Source of the DNA: Batillaria attramentaria
Taxonomy: Eukaryota; Mollusca; Gastropoda; Batillariidae
NCBI GenBank assembly: GCA_018292915.2
Contig: JACVVK020000035.1
Span: 27,501 to 91,500 of the forward strand
Direction of reading: 5' to 3'
DNA length: 64,000 bases
Below, one piece after another: positions 23,516-35,604 of this stretch (position 1 is the first letter of the stretch; each line of letters starts with the position of its first letter). Both the position numbers and the translations under genes were made by a program. The notes under the pieces are model-generated. The model worked only from the letters and a program-made list of their open reading frames with translations, did no database searches and was not told the DNA's origin.

Positions 23516-23677
23516 GTCAAGAATCGTGTGTCATGGTCGACTGCATTGAAATCAGGACAAGTATCTGTTCCTGGTGTCGTGCTGATTCAGAATTCCTATT
23601 TCCGGTATTACACATTGATTGCATACGACCAAGAGATCCTGTTTAAGGACACAGTAAAAATGAAGTATCTTTTTTGA
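23516..23677 (+). other. Candidate exon or coding relic of unknown identity
   Basis: A strong pyrimidine tract ending in GCAAAG at 23515 is followed by 53 open codons to a TGA at 23675-23677. The reading begins VKNRVSWSTALKSG and includes VVLIQNSYFRYYTLIAYDQE, which looks protein-like, but I recognise no family. A possible donor (ACA then GTAAAAA) lies near 23658. Codons are not G/C-ending as in the receptor, so it could be a decayed element or chance: an open frame of this length alone is not rare. Confidence 0.2.
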
Positions 23678-24015
23678 GAAATTTAATTTGTAGGCTGTTC
23701 ACATAGGTACTGAATCTGGAGACCTGCACCTGTGTTCTTGTAGTGGTTTCAACAGGATTTTTCTTGACAAGATTATTGTCAATTTAGCGGTCAAAACATC
23801 TACAGTGCAGGCAGCTTAAATGCACTGATGCCACTGATGCACAACCCAACTTATTTGGTAGGGATTGAGTTAATTGTCTGGCTTCCCAGTTTGTTTGTTT
23901 GCTTAATTTGTTTTCTTTCTGTTTCTTGCCCCTTATCAGTAAACACTTTCTGAGTTCGTAAACAACAACTAAAGCCAAAGCAGATCAGATGGTGTTCGGA
24001 AACACCACCAGTAAA

Positions 24016-24370
24016 ATGTCTCCTTTCCGCTCAGGCCTCACTGGAGTAATGCTAGTCTACTTTCTGTTTAGGCCAGAAAGCCGTTTTGTCCAATTCCGCT
24101 CGCGTCGCTGTGGCCGCTCTCCAGCGCAAAAAAAGTCCCAGCTTCACTGGCAACTTGCCTCTTGTTGCGCCCCCCCCCCCCCACCCTGCCATGCACCTTG
24201 GGCTACAAAGTACAAAAACCACGAAAATCACGGTTTTTCTTGACAGCAAAAATCATTACAAACTGGCACACTCGCCGATCAGGGTTCCCCCAACTTAACA
24301 CCAAACATGACCCCATGGTCAGTTTGTGTCCTGACGCCTGTCGTGTACTTGCCGCGATAACCTGTTAAGA
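24016..24370 (+). repeat. Dispersed repeat R2, copy 1
   Basis: Shares with 33470-33735 a run of matching phrases: TCTGTTTAGGC, AGTCCCAGCTTCACTGGCA, CCACGAAAATCACG and ACAAACTGGCACACTC. No coding capacity and no tRNA-like head were seen. A poly-C run at 24170-24182 is specific to this copy. Confidence 0.75.
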
Positions 24371-24891
24371 TCCATGTTGAAAAACACGGTTTGTTGACTT
24401 TTGTTCATAGTTCGGCACGAAGTGAGAAGTGTCATGTCATCGCTGGAACATTTTTTTTTAAACGCGCAGTCAAGTGCATTGACATTTGGATAAGTTTCAT
24501 CGTCGTAGGGAAGTTCACGGTAAAATCTTTAATGTTTTTACCTTGCGGCAGGAAACGTTACACGGTTTTAACCGAACAAGGCCTATGTATAAGGTCTCTG
24601 CACTGCTCTTAAACAGAGTTATGTTTTTGGCAAGGTGGAAAAGGGGGGTTGGGGTGGGGGTGCAGAGGTGGGGAGGGGGAGAGAAAAAAAAAATGTTAAC
24701 GAGCCTGTGAGTGATAGGTGTCGATTTCAGTAGCAGATGGCAGTATTGCCGATAAATGCCGATAGGATTTTGACGGGTATACGTCAGTGATGGTATCTCC
24801 ATGCAGATAGTTAACCAAGCATTTTCCTTGCTTTTTTTCATTAGACTTTTATTTGTTTACTCACCCAGTGTCAGTTTCGCTTACGGCTTTG

Positions 24892-24893
<2 letters not shown>

Positions 24894-24972
<79 letters not shown>

Positions 24973-24980
24973 CGCGCGCA
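24894..24980 (+). repeat. (GT)n microsatellite
   Basis: About 75 bp of GT passing into GCGTGCGCGCGC. The interval 24371-24893 holds nothing recognised. Confidence 0.97.
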
Positions 24981-25285
24981 GGTGTAGACCGGAGGATCTG
25001 TGTTCCCCCACTGCATGTTTATGTGAAGTGTGTGATTGAGATGTCTTAGTTTAATGGCGTTGTTAAATTATAAATAGAACGAGACAGCTGAAAGACAGAC
25101 TCGTGTTGTTTGATTGCCCCGTGATTCCATTCCTTCACCAACACCACTCTCTTCACCTTCTCCATGAACAGGATGTCTAAATTGTCTTCTGAGCATACTT
25201 ACCGTATTATTTCCAAGATAGAGGCATGCATAGACATGTCTATGTACTTCTCTGGTACAAGCATTCCATTGGCAATGCAGGCAGT

Positions 25286-25288
<3 letters not shown>

Positions 25289-25366
<78 letters not shown>
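25289..25366 (+). repeat. (CA)n microsatellite
   Basis: An uninterrupted 78-bp CA tract, followed by a (TTG)n/poly-T tract at 25405-25441. Confidence 0.97.
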
Positions 25367-25368
<2 letters not shown>

Positions 25369-26009
25369 GGTGACACTCTTCAGTTTGGGCGACTGAAATC
25401 CGTTTTTGTTGTTGTTGTTGTTGTTGTTGTTGTTTTTTTTTAACCCGCCCTGACTGAAATTCCGTTTGTTGAGCAAACATTGTTCATGTAGTACTGTTAG
25501 TATCAAGCCAGAGATAAGTGTCACATTTATATTTTACCCTTAGGGTGCTAGGAGAAGCCACCAAATGCTTTTAAAATTGCTAAAACTCATGTTTGGGTTG
25601 GGAGTTTCGCCATTGTTGAACCCAGTGCCTCTGCATACCAGCCTGGGTTTCAGTCTTTTTCAAAATTTAAGAGCGTCACCCGTGTACACACATTTTGCAT
25701 GAGTAGAGACATGTCATCCTTGATGGTCAGAATAATTCGTGTCTTTTCCTCGACCTGCAGAGCGTCCGGCAGCGAGTCGGATCAGGGATACTCGTTGTTC
25801 CAAGTGTCCCACTGAATGTCCCACTGGCTTGGAGTCCTACTGACTGGCCCCAAAGTGTTCTTCTTGTCTGGGTGGCCATAGAACCTGCAGGTTCTTACAG
25901 GAGTCTTCTATTACTCACAGCCTTGAGCTGAATTTCCGAGACGCACAACTGCTCTGGCTGTGGAACTCACAGAAGCCACAGCCTCACAAAAAGACCGTCA
26001 TGTACTGAT

Positions 26010-26336
26010 GTAGTTCACAGTCCCGTGTAAGGTCAGAAAGACAGAGAGTCTACAGTCCCGTGTTAAGACGGCCATGTAGTTCACAGTCCCGTGTAAGGTC
26101 AGAAAGACTGAGAGTCTACAGTCCCGTGTTAAGACGGACATGTAGTTCACAGTCCCGTGTAAGGTCAGAAAGACAGAGAGTCTACAGTGCCGTGTTAAGA
26201 CGGCCATGTAGTTCACAGTCCCGTGTAAGGTCAGAAAGACAGAGAGTCTACAGTGCCGTGTTAAGACGAACATGTAGTTCACAGTCCCGTGTAAGGTCAG
26301 AAAGACTGAGAGTCTACAGTCCCGTGTTAAGACGGA
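26010..26336 (+). repeat. 66-bp minisatellite, about five units, then decayed units to about 26700
   Basis: The unit holds ACAGTCCCGTGTAAGGTCAG, AAAGACAGAGAGTCTACAGT and CCCGTGTTAAGACGG. Because 66 is a multiple of three, frames stay open on both strands and give a false 22-residue repeat protein. There is no start context, splice site or biased codon use, so I do not call it coding. Diverged GGTCTAC-containing phrases continue to about 26690. Confidence 0.92.
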
Positions 26337-26699
26337 AAGGCCAGTGGTCTTCTGTTTCACGCTGAAACAGGAAGTCTAGCGTCCTACGTTAGGACAGAGA
26401 GGCCAACGGTCTACCGTCCCATACTGGAACAGAATGTCTACCGCCTCACGGTTGGTCAAAATAGCCAATGGCCATGCTGAAACAAAGTCTATTTTTGAAA
26501 CAGAAAGGCAAATGGTCTACCGTGCTGTGCTGTGGCAGAAGGTCTACTGTCTTACGTTACGACAGAAGGACCAACGGTCTAGCGTCCCATGCTAAAACAA
26601 AAAGTCTATTAGTGTCCCATTTTGAAACAGTAAGACCAAGGGTCTACAGTGCTGTGTTGGAACAGAAGGTCTACTGTCCAGTTTCAGAACAGTAGGACA

Positions 26700-28576
26700 G
26701 ACAGTTTGAGATGTGTAGAGTTCGTACTTTTAGAGAAGGTGGCGTATTTCTTACGTTGAGATCTCCTACACATGTGAGTCATAGTCAACACACACTTTGT
26801 GACCGAGTCACAGGGAGAGATGTTGTGAAAGCCAGATCTCCTCTGTCCTTACTGAATTCATCGACCACATGGAGAACAACGGCAAGTAGCCTGCAAGTTT
26901 GCTTTTGCACTGGGCAGAGGAGCGATAAAACTGAAGCAGATAAGGCAACGAGTGATGACGCGCTGAACTGGGTTCCTCCTTTGTATCGTCTGTGTGTGTG
27001 TTTTTTCTCCTGTGTGTTTGTAAAATAAGCATGCCAATGATGCCACGGCAAAAGCATGAGAGAGGGCCGGCACAGTTTGGAACACTGACACTATTGCCGT
27101 AGTGATAGAGAGAGTTCAACAGAAGAGAAGGAGACGGTAGAAAAACTGATGTCAAACTCACAGGGACAAGTTTGTTTAGATAATAACCTCAGGCAACGAT
27201 CGTGAACGTATTAAATTTCACGGGTTCTTTTTTGTCCCCGATTGTTTCAACGAGTTCATTTGTACGCTTTTATCCCATTTTATTTTGTTTTCATTTATGT
27301 ACAAAGCCGGACGATTTTCGGATGTGATAAGTATCACTAACCGATTGCCAAACCCATTTCAAGGTAATTTATATCGGGTGTTTTTTTTTTTTTTCGGACA
27401 ATGAATTTTACAATTCACCGAAGCACAATAAACTTTTCGAAACTGGTTCAGAGCTAATTACACTCTTTGAGAGCATAATAGACCGTGGTGTTCATACGTT
27501 TATTTCATATACTCCTAACACATGCTAGGTGATGTGAAATGCTATCAATAATCTATTATAACGTGTGAGAACAGTCTTGTTGAGTTTCATTTTAAACTTG
27601 TACAGTAGAAGCGGCGTTTGTTACTACTAAGTCTCAGGTCCAGCCTCTGAAAAATATTGAAATTGGCAAATCCTATGTGTTGTAAGTTGGTAAAAGCATC
27701 CTTCCCGCCTACCTCTCCCTCCTCCACCTCCACCCCCACCCAACCCTTTTGAAGTTTGTTGAAGCTGCACAAAATATTAACTATGTTTACACGATACTAA
27801 TAAATAAAAATCATCTCATAACGGTTTTGTTTTTCGTCGGCTGTGTGTTCAGTCTGAGTAAAATATGAACCTCGTGTAATATATTAGTTAATACTCATTT
27901 TTCTTTTGAATCCTTATTGCTGTTGCTTTGCCCCTGAATACACCACAACCACCACCGCAACTTCCTACCCCTCCCTCTTACACTTTCTCGTTCCCCCCCC
28001 CTCCCTTACCTCCCCCCCCCCCCCCCCTTACCTGACCTGTTCACGGTTGGTACTGGTTTTATTTACGGACAATGCTCATGCGTGATAACGATGTGTCAAA
28101 ATGCATAGCGCAGACTACCCCCCAAACGAAGCGACTGTATTCACTAGCAATAGCTACTGACGATTTGTCTCGCAATTTTTATTTCCCCACTCCATCGACC
28201 ATGATCTTCCGAATTTGTTTCTATTACGGTATTTTTTCACAGAGAGAGAGAGAGAGAGAGAGGGGGATGACTACCGTTGTTGTCTGTGTGCTGTCTACAG
28301 AAAGGTGCATATGTTTATTGACCGGCTGTACATACAAGTGTCTTGCATCATAGAGACGTACATCTTCGTGTTTCGTGTGTTGTCATAGATTAGCCAGGCT
28401 ATTTATAGGCGCGAGCCTTCTTGGTGGAATCGACTGCCACATCGGTCGGTTTGCCTGTGTAGAGCTTAGCAGGGTTGAATAGGTGGAGTATGAATGCACA
28501 TCTGTTGTGAAGTTTTGCATTGAGAGGGTTTTGCCCCTGCAAAGCAACAAGCGCATATATTATATGCAAGCCTCCA

Positions 28577-28578
<2 letters not shown>
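26700..28578. other. Non-coding stretch
   Basis: No supported gene. It contains short homopolymers, poly-C runs at 27995-28027, and a short (AG)n tract at 28241-28262. Confidence 0.4.

Positions 28579-28644
<66 letters not shown>
28579..28644 (+). repeat. (GT)n microsatellite
   Basis: An uninterrupted 66-bp GT tract. Confidence 0.97.
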
Positions 28645-28647
<3 letters not shown>

Positions 28648-29735
28648 ATAATCTCCCCATTAACCTCATGTCTCATGTTGTGTGACTTACCATGTCTATG
28701 TTAATTAATTTATTTGATTTATTTGACTTCATTTTGTACTGCTCAACCGGCGTATAATCTTCTTGCGTGAACATGACTCCTATGACCGGACTAAGCAAAT
28801 AAGACTGAGAAGGTATACGACATACATTTTTTGCTTGTTTTTGTTTATTAAATTAATTACCTGAACCGAAGAAACCATCGGTTCATTATTGTGATCACAT
28901 GTGTGTGTTTGTTGGCGTGTTTTATGAATCGTTTACTGGTTGAACTCAAACTTTTTATCGTGTACATTAGAGTTGTATTCATAATTATTGTAATTCTTTT
29001 TAAAGTTTTTTTTTTCGGTTCTTGTTGCTGTTGTTGTTGGTTTGGTTTTTTGTTTATTTTTTGTTTTTACCAAACTAGTTTTTTTTTTTTAAACAAGATT
29101 CTTGTCTCTGTGTGTATGTGTGTGTGAGTTGTACGTTTGTCAAATAACTAAAGTTTGAAGACTGTGTCTTCTTGTTACTGTTTTTGATGAGATGAGCTGT
29201 AGAACCCGGTCAAACCTGGTACGACTTTGCTCAGAGGTCATAATTATTATTATTATTATAATCATATTATTTTGTCTGCTCTTGCCGTGTTCAAAAAAAA
29301 TAATAACAAGTTTACCGAATTGTGATAACCGTGCGATGAGATGTGCGTGTGACTGACTGAACTGAGCAGAACGATGAAGGCAAACGTGTGTTGTTTTAAG
29401 GCTGGGCGTTCACTGTTGTCTGGAGAAAAAGGTCTAATCGCTTGTCCAATCTCTGGCGCTTAAACCCTTTTTCCAGATTACACCGCGGTAGACGTACAGT
29501 TAATTTCCGTTGCGAGAGCAAACGCCCAGTGCCGAGTATTTCTCCCATACCCTGTGTGGGAAACATCCATATTATGTATTAGAAACCTTTTAAACCAGGT
29601 CATCTTTCAGTCTGAACAATTTCCTCAAACTTGAGATTTGCGTCCCCTCCCTGTCCCGCGCTGTGCACCATATAGCAAGTGATTTTTCGGGCTAAACACT
29701 AGACTATAATCAGCGTGTGGTATTCAGGTACTTAT
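28645..29735. other. AT-rich non-coding stretch
   Basis: Nothing recognised beyond T-rich runs and a short (ATT)n tract near 29240-29262. Confidence 0.4.
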
Positions 29736-29965
29736 CCACACCAAGATGTAACTCCATCTGGAAGAAGAAGAAAAAAAAAAAAAGGACCCAAGCGCCGGTC
29801 AAGTCCATGGAGCTTAGATTTTTTTTCCAGATGGTAGAGACGTACCTCAATATAGGTGTCTGAGTCTTTGTCCACACCAGATCCAGCAGGAAAAACGACC
29901 GAAGCGGCGATCAAGTTCATGATGCTTAAACCTTTTTTTCCAGATGTTAGTGATGTAGGTAAACA
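29736..29965 (+). repeat. Diverged duplication of about 120 bp
   Basis: Two blocks share CCACACCA, a purine run, GACC(C/G)AAGCG, CGGTCAAGTCCATG or variant, and TTTTTTTCCAGATG. Similar T-run plus CCAGAT phrases occur near 29468 and 32221. This looks like a decayed dispersed repeat. Confidence 0.5.
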
Positions 29966-30447
29966 CAGGCGATCCACTTAGCATCGATTTTTGGCTGGCG
30001 AGGAGTTTTGTTTGTTTATTGAAGTTCTGTACAAGTCGTTGTGGAAGCTTACACAGACCCAGGGTAAGCCTTTGCACGTTTGCCGTACAAGATTGATGAA
30101 GATTAATGAGTACTGTTGCACTGTCTGACTCTGGGATGTAACCGTACTTACGCCAAACGTGTACATTTCCTTCCCTGCTTACAGAATTCATACTCGGGAG
30201 CAAGAAACAAAGAGTGTTAAGACCAGACCCCTTACAGATTTCTGTGTCTGTAGATTTTGTTGTGGTGATAGACAGAAACCTGATTGTTGGAGCTAACCAT
30301 TTCCTGTTTGTTATTGAAGTACAGATCTGCGAAGTTGTTGGCTAAACCTTTTTTTCTGTCCTCGATACCAGGTGGGGATTGCACCAAGATTAAATCTACA
30401 ATGACGAATCCTGTTGAAAACATTTTCCCATTCAATGTCTTCTAACG

Positions 30448-30448
<1 letters not shown>

Positions 30449-30481
<33 letters not shown>
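30449..30481 (+). repeat. (ATT)n microsatellite
   Basis: An ATT trinucleotide tract of about 32 bp. The stretch 29970-31260 otherwise holds nothing I can name. Confidence 0.9.
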
Positions 30482-30482
<1 letters not shown>

Positions 30483-31268
30483 CTTAGTTTTATCTTAAAC
30501 AAACACCGTAAATAAAATGCGGAACACATATCCAAACATTTCCAGGCAGAATGATTATCCATGTTTCTGTGCTCATAAGTGCCCAGCAATAAATAATTTT
30601 ATTGACACTGTCAGCGGGCGTTTGATCAGTGATATGCTCACGAATCCAGGTCAGAGCGTGGGGTGTACGTATCAAACGTCAGTCTGCAAACGCGTCATGG
30701 CAAATGCTAGGTCGTAACTTCTCTGTCCGTGAGTCACCCAACGTAAAGGGCTTGAGTTAATTGCTTTTTAATCTAAAAGGGAAGAGTTTCTCAGTCGGAA
30801 ATGGTATCACTATCTGGTATCGGTAGTTTGGCTTACAGTGTCTCCATTGTTGAATGGGCAAATTAATTTTAGTCGTATTGTTAAATGGCAAAGCATCACT
30901 GACACAAAACAAAACAGGTTTTGAAAGTCCTGAGAGGAAACAAGATCCACAGTACCTGGGGAAATCCTCTCCCCTCCGGCTTGGTACTGTTTCACTTCAG
31001 CAGAGACCTTTTAAAAAAGTAATTTAGGATACCATTTTAAATGTAATTTTAGACACCACTCAGAATGTAATTTTCTTCAATTGCTCAATTCTTTTGGTTT
31101 TTGTTGTTCTTGTTGTTGTTTTTCAAAATCAAAAGAGTTCCTTTCATCCGGTCACGATCTTGTCATTACCGATAGAAAAGTGAACAATCTGCAGTATTTT
31201 GTTTTTCTTTTTATCCAAACCTTGTGACATTTCTTGATAGAATGCAGTCAGATACTCTTGCGAATACA

Positions 31269-31368
<100 letters not shown>

Positions 31369-31782
31369 AGCGCCCCTGTTGAGAAAAGACAGCTAGTGCT
31401 CCATAAGCAACGTAAATCATGCGTCATGAACTTTCGTTGGCGAGCGGAGGCGTCGATTTTTCACAAGATCAGCAATTTCTTTTCCTGTGACAAAAAAATG
31501 GGCATTTAATGCCTAGGATACCGTTTAAGGAATAAAGAGACTCACTTGACGAATGAACTCCGGTTTCTTTTAGCTTTTATTTTCAACGTTTGTATTTCAT
31601 GTTCAGAAAAGTTCCTTTCAATACACAATTGGATTTAAGGTTGTCGTAGGGTAAATCAGAGCCCCCCCCCCCCCTCCTCCTGTGCCGCACACCCCCCTCC
31701 CCCTCAACATCTGTTACGGTCTTACGGGAATGTATATCATGTAGGTGTGCTTTGTTTCCGACTGTTTCGCCAAACCCATTGT

Positions 31783-31850
31783 AATAATAATAATAATAAT
31801 ATTTATAGGGCGCCTATCCCCGGGAGGTGAGCTCTAGGCGCCTTACATTC
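31783..31850 (-). mobile_element. SINE-B-like 3' tail fragment
   Basis: An (ATA)n tract is followed by TTTATAGGGCGCCTATCC and CTCTAGGCGCCTT, a hairpin-forming end like that of the SINE-B copies at 49.6-59.8 kb read on the minus strand. No head is present. Confidence 0.45.
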
Positions 31851-31913
31851 TTAAACCGAAGTTAAAAAAAAAGAAAAAGTGTACACTACGTAAGTACAAG
31901 TAAAAAGTAAAAG

Positions 31914-31914
<1 letters not shown>

Positions 31915-31996
<82 letters not shown>
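31915..31996 (+). repeat. (CA)n microsatellite
   Basis: An uninterrupted CA tract of 82 bp. Confidence 0.97.
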
Positions 31997-31997
<1 letters not shown>

Positions 31998-32527
31998 GAC
32001 TGAGTAGAAACAATAAGGGATAGACAGATAATAGACGATAAGGGATTGTGCAAGAAAAGCTACACAGAAATACACTGGCTCATCCACGTCTCGTTTGAAG
32101 TGTAAGGGGCGCATGAAGTGTTAATTAACCAACTTTGTGATAAACTGTTCGTGTTTTGCTCCAAGAAGGGCTGCCTGGTAAAAGGGCTTAAGCGTCTCTC
32201 AGATCCATTGCGTTTACGCCCTTTTTTTATCCAGATGATGGAAAGGGAGACCTAGCAAGTCTTGTGAAAACAATCCATTTGTTTTCTGCTTTGTTTTTTT
32301 GTTGCTTTGGATTTTTTTAAATCTTTTTTTTTTTGTAAAACTGTGGTATTGGAAAAATTAGATTACTTTGACCATGCCACGTGTTTGAAGAGAGCATATG
32401 AGTGATACAATATTTTGCAGGATGTTTGAGTATGTGAGTGTGAAAGTCGTACCATGTAGCGAGCTTTTGTAATAACACAAAGCCCGGCCAAATGTTGCAA
32501 GTAAAGTTAATTTAAAAGTTGACTGGT

Positions 32528-32529
<2 letters not shown>

Positions 32530-32596
<67 letters not shown>

Positions 32597-32680
32597 AAAT
32601 GTATGATGTGTTTTTCAGTCGAAACACTTCTTCATTTCATTACAGACCACAAACATTGCAAACTAGAGGACATAATTTGA

Positions 32681-32745
<65 letters not shown>
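32530..32745 (+). repeat. Two (GT)n arrays 88 bp apart
   Basis: GT tracts at 32530-32593 and 32682-32745 flank 88 bp of unique sequence. The stretch 31997-32529 holds nothing recognised. Confidence 0.97.
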
Positions 32746-32747
<2 letters not shown>

Positions 32748-33218
32748 GACTGACTGGTTAATTCACTAATTGGAACCTTATTCCTCATGGTTACCCAAAG
32801 CACCCCGTATCACCAGAAACAGCCTCGCAACAAAGCAGCGTTTTCATTGGTTAGTTTGACCACGTGCCCTGAGCCGCATCGACAGCAAATGTCTTTCATC
32901 AGAGATCGGGAAGAAACGTAAAACCCCCGCAACATGTTTCTCCCCTCTTGGTAACACAAGTCGTCTGCTTGCTTAAGCTCGTCTGACGGCCACATGAATG
33001 TGTCCACCCATGAAATTGCTGCTCTATTGCAATGCTATTGCTCCTGGTCCTACGCGCTTCTGGAATCCAAACAACTCGGACGGGGCCGGTGCATATAATA
33101 TCAAATGAGTCACCGAAGTCGGGGGAGGAGACCTACAGAGACAGAATCAGCAAAGGCAACGTATCTAGGACCCAGAGGCGGTTAAAGCGCCATGTTCCGA
33201 CGTGTTATTTCACAGTGT

Positions 33219-33301
33219 GCACAGAAGCGCAACAAGCATGCATTTTTCGTGGTAGACCACAAAGATGCCACGAAAAATGCATGCATGCTGCGGGTCTGTG
33301 T
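33219..33301 (+). other. Perfect-core hairpin, 34-bp stem with 15-nt loop
   Basis: Arms 33219-33252 and 33268-33301 pair at 29 of 34 positions. The inner 17 bp (GCATGCATTTTTCGTGG at 33236-33252 and its complement at 33268-33284) are exact. The size and shape resemble a miRNA precursor. The palindrome could equally be the core of a decayed inverted-repeat element. Flanks do not extend the pairing clearly. Confidence 0.45.
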
Positions 33302-33469
33302 ATGCACGGGGGACAACTCATGCAGGAAATAATCTCGAAACAAGCTGAGAATGTACTGTCTTGGCTCACCAGTGGTTCCGAGTTGTATTGGTTCTGTCTA
33401 ACAATGTACCACGCTGTCACTCCTACAGCTTCAGCCTCTGACAAACTGGAAATGGGCCAACAGAGTCTG

Positions 33470-33735
33470 CTGTCTGTTTAGGCTAGAAAGCCACTTCACA
33501 TCAAAATCCGCTCGCGTCACCTTTGACTCTCTTCTGCGCAAAAAGTCCCAGCTTCACTGGCAGCCTCTTGTTGCGGCTCCCTGGCATGTACCTTGCCCTA
33601 CAAAATACAACAATCACGAAAATCACGCTTTTTCCTGACAACAAAAATCACTACAAACTGGCACACTCACCAAACACAGTTTTATCAAATAAACACTGCA
33701 TGTGACTCCACGCTGAATTTGTGTCCTTGCGTCAA
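33470..33735 (+). repeat. Dispersed repeat R2, copy 2
   Basis: Homologous to 24016-24370 over the phrases listed there, with several small indels and without the poly-C run. Confidence 0.75.
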
Positions 33736-34267
33736 CAACATCGAGGGTTACTAGGGATTACTAGCACTTGCGCCGAAGACAGGAGAAACAAGAACATGAA
33801 TATTAAGCACTTCACACCTTCACATTGAAGCTGGACCTGTTTGCTAGGACTGTCTCGCTGTACACACCTCGCTAACGTCCATGTGACGCGTGTGCTGACC
33901 CCCTGTGGGCAAAGTCTCGCTGGTCGCCTGAGTGCGGGAGATGACAACGTGATAGCTGGTCAATTACTACCTTGCTCTATCTTACTTAATTGCCTCTTTT
34001 GACGTCTGCTTGCCGAGTCTGCAACAACCCAGGGTGAGGCGAGGATGGCCATTCATAAAGCGAGATGGAGACAGAAAAGAGAGAAGGGGTTAGAGAGTGA
34101 GTAGGCGGGCAGTTTGGACCTAGCACGCGATGTTCTCAGCGGTAGAATCAACACGAATGGCTGACAGACATTGATATACAGACGACTGGCCTGCCTGCTG
34201 GTGTTATGAGAGAGACGAGGATCTGACAACAAAGAGAGACTGAGAGAGAGAGAGAGAAAGACAGCTT
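33736..34267. other. Non-coding stretch
   Basis: No gene or repeat recognised apart from a short (AG)n tract at 34236-34256. Confidence 0.4.
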
Positions 34268-34301
34268 GAAAGGTCTGCAATCTCAACAAAAAGCCGCAAA
34301 A

Positions 34302-34393
<92 letters not shown>

Positions 34394-34822
34394 GTCATTC
34401 TTTGTTTTGTTTTGTTTTTTTGTTGTTGTTTTTTTTGGGTATTTTTTCACTCTGACTGTGCATAATGCAGGCAGCTATGTCACAGTTGCAGAGTTTTCAG
34501 CGCTTCGGAGACCCTTATGAAACTAGAGCGTGCGTTTGCCATGACTTCATTGTGCTTTTGGTCAGTGAGCGAGACACATCGCTACAGTGTCTAGCGGGTG
34601 TTGTGTGCTGCACGAGAAGACTAGCCACCGCGATCTTTCTCGCTCAATGTCAAAACGCAAACTGAGCTGTGAAATCAGGCTGCCCTTGGCTTTTATAGAG
34701 GTTCCATGGACGCTGAAAACTCTGTAACTGTGACAGAGTTTAATGTGCATTTTGTACAGTCGGATAGCTTCTTGGTTTTTTAAATACTGTTTGTGGCGTT
34801 TTGTTGAGATTTCAGCCCTTTG
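34268..34822. mobile_element. MITE-3 copy 2
   Basis: Second copy of the element at 13286-13706. Outer arms begin AAAGGTCTGCAATCTCAAC near 34269 and end TTGAGATTTCAGCCCTTTG near 34821. Inner arms run from 34454 (GACTGTGCATAATGC) to 34761 (TTTTGTACAGTC). A (GT)n/GCGT array at 34304-34392 and a T-rich run have expanded between the outer and inner left arms, which makes this copy longer. Confidence 0.75.
34304..34392 (+). repeat. (GT)n microsatellite inside MITE-3
   Basis: GT units with a GCGTGCGTGC block in the middle. The other MITE-3 copy has only TGTGTG plus poly-T at the same place, so the array grew after the copies separated. Confidence 0.95.
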
Positions 34823-34876
34823 ATATTCATCCTGTTGATGTGCACAGTTCCTTGACCTTCGCTGTCCTCGTTTTTC

Positions 34877-35045
34877 AAGGTGAGTCGGATGGATGAACCG
34901 GTTTAGCATCGGACTCGAAATCAGAATGTGTTGGTGGTTCGAATCCCGAAAGACCCAAACTTTGTACAGACTTTTTCCATTGTTTCCCTCTTTGAAACCG
35001 CCCTCGCGGTGGACAAAAGACGTTACAACTCCAAACACCACCGCC
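34877..35045 (+). mobile_element. SINE-A-related element with a different tRNA-like head
   Basis: A tRNA-like head (GGATGAACCGG with B box GTGGTTCGAATCCC) is followed by a body clearly related to SINE-A: TTTTTCCATTGTTTCCC, TCTTTGAAACC, GGTGGACAAAAGACGTTAC and CTCCAAACACCACC. The head differs from that of the other SINE-A copies, so body and tail are shared while the head is not. Confidence 0.75.
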
Positions 35046-35165
35046 ATCTCGTTGTTCTGGGGTCCGAAGGGATGTGACGTAGTACTCTGACGTCAGACCA
35101 GAATGACACCGGACATTTTTGCGCAAGCAAGAATGACTTTGTTTTGGGGAATCAGGAAATAGTTT

Positions 35166-35342
35166 GTGGGTGAGTGGGTGTTTTAAATTTAACGTTGTTG
35201 TTGTTGTTTACCACAAAAGGGTGATATCAGAGACAGGACAACGAGAAAAATGCCAGCACAAACATTTTACCACAGCCGGGATTCGAACTCACGACCCGAG
35301 CATTTAGAGTCCAACGCTCTACCATTCGGCTCGGTTCCCGAG
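35166..35342 (-). mobile_element. SINE-A copy (minus)
   Basis: The tail lies at the left and is diverged (TTTAAATTTAACG with a TTG insertion). The body phrase GTGATATCAGAGACAGG follows. The tRNA-like head at the right has B box complement GATTCGAACTC and A box complement CCATTCGGC. Confidence 0.8.
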
Positions 35343-35518
35343 GGTATATGTATATTTATATGCAGTTATGATCATTTATAATAATAAGCCCATTTCTTTT
35401 CGTTACAAAGAAACAGATTTTATATGCACGTGTTTTATATGCACATAGTTTTGTGAAAAGCTTCTGCAGTTCCAACAAACCGTCATGAACATCGCAAAAC
35501 TAGAACGTAGTCAGAACA

Positions 35519-35521
<3 letters not shown>

Positions 35522-35602
<81 letters not shown>
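35522..35602 (+). repeat. (GT)n microsatellite
   Basis: An uninterrupted 81-bp GT tract. Confidence 0.97.

Positions 35603-35604
<2 letters not shown>

Noticed and set aside
25998..26360. Repeat protein of 22-residue units (both strands)
   Set aside because: A product of a 66-bp minisatellite whose length is a multiple of three; no start context or splice support.
33032..33481. 149-codon ATG frame with several cysteines
   Set aside because: Codon use is unbiased, the leader is too short for a convincing signal peptide, it crosses the hairpin, and its end runs into dispersed repeat R2.
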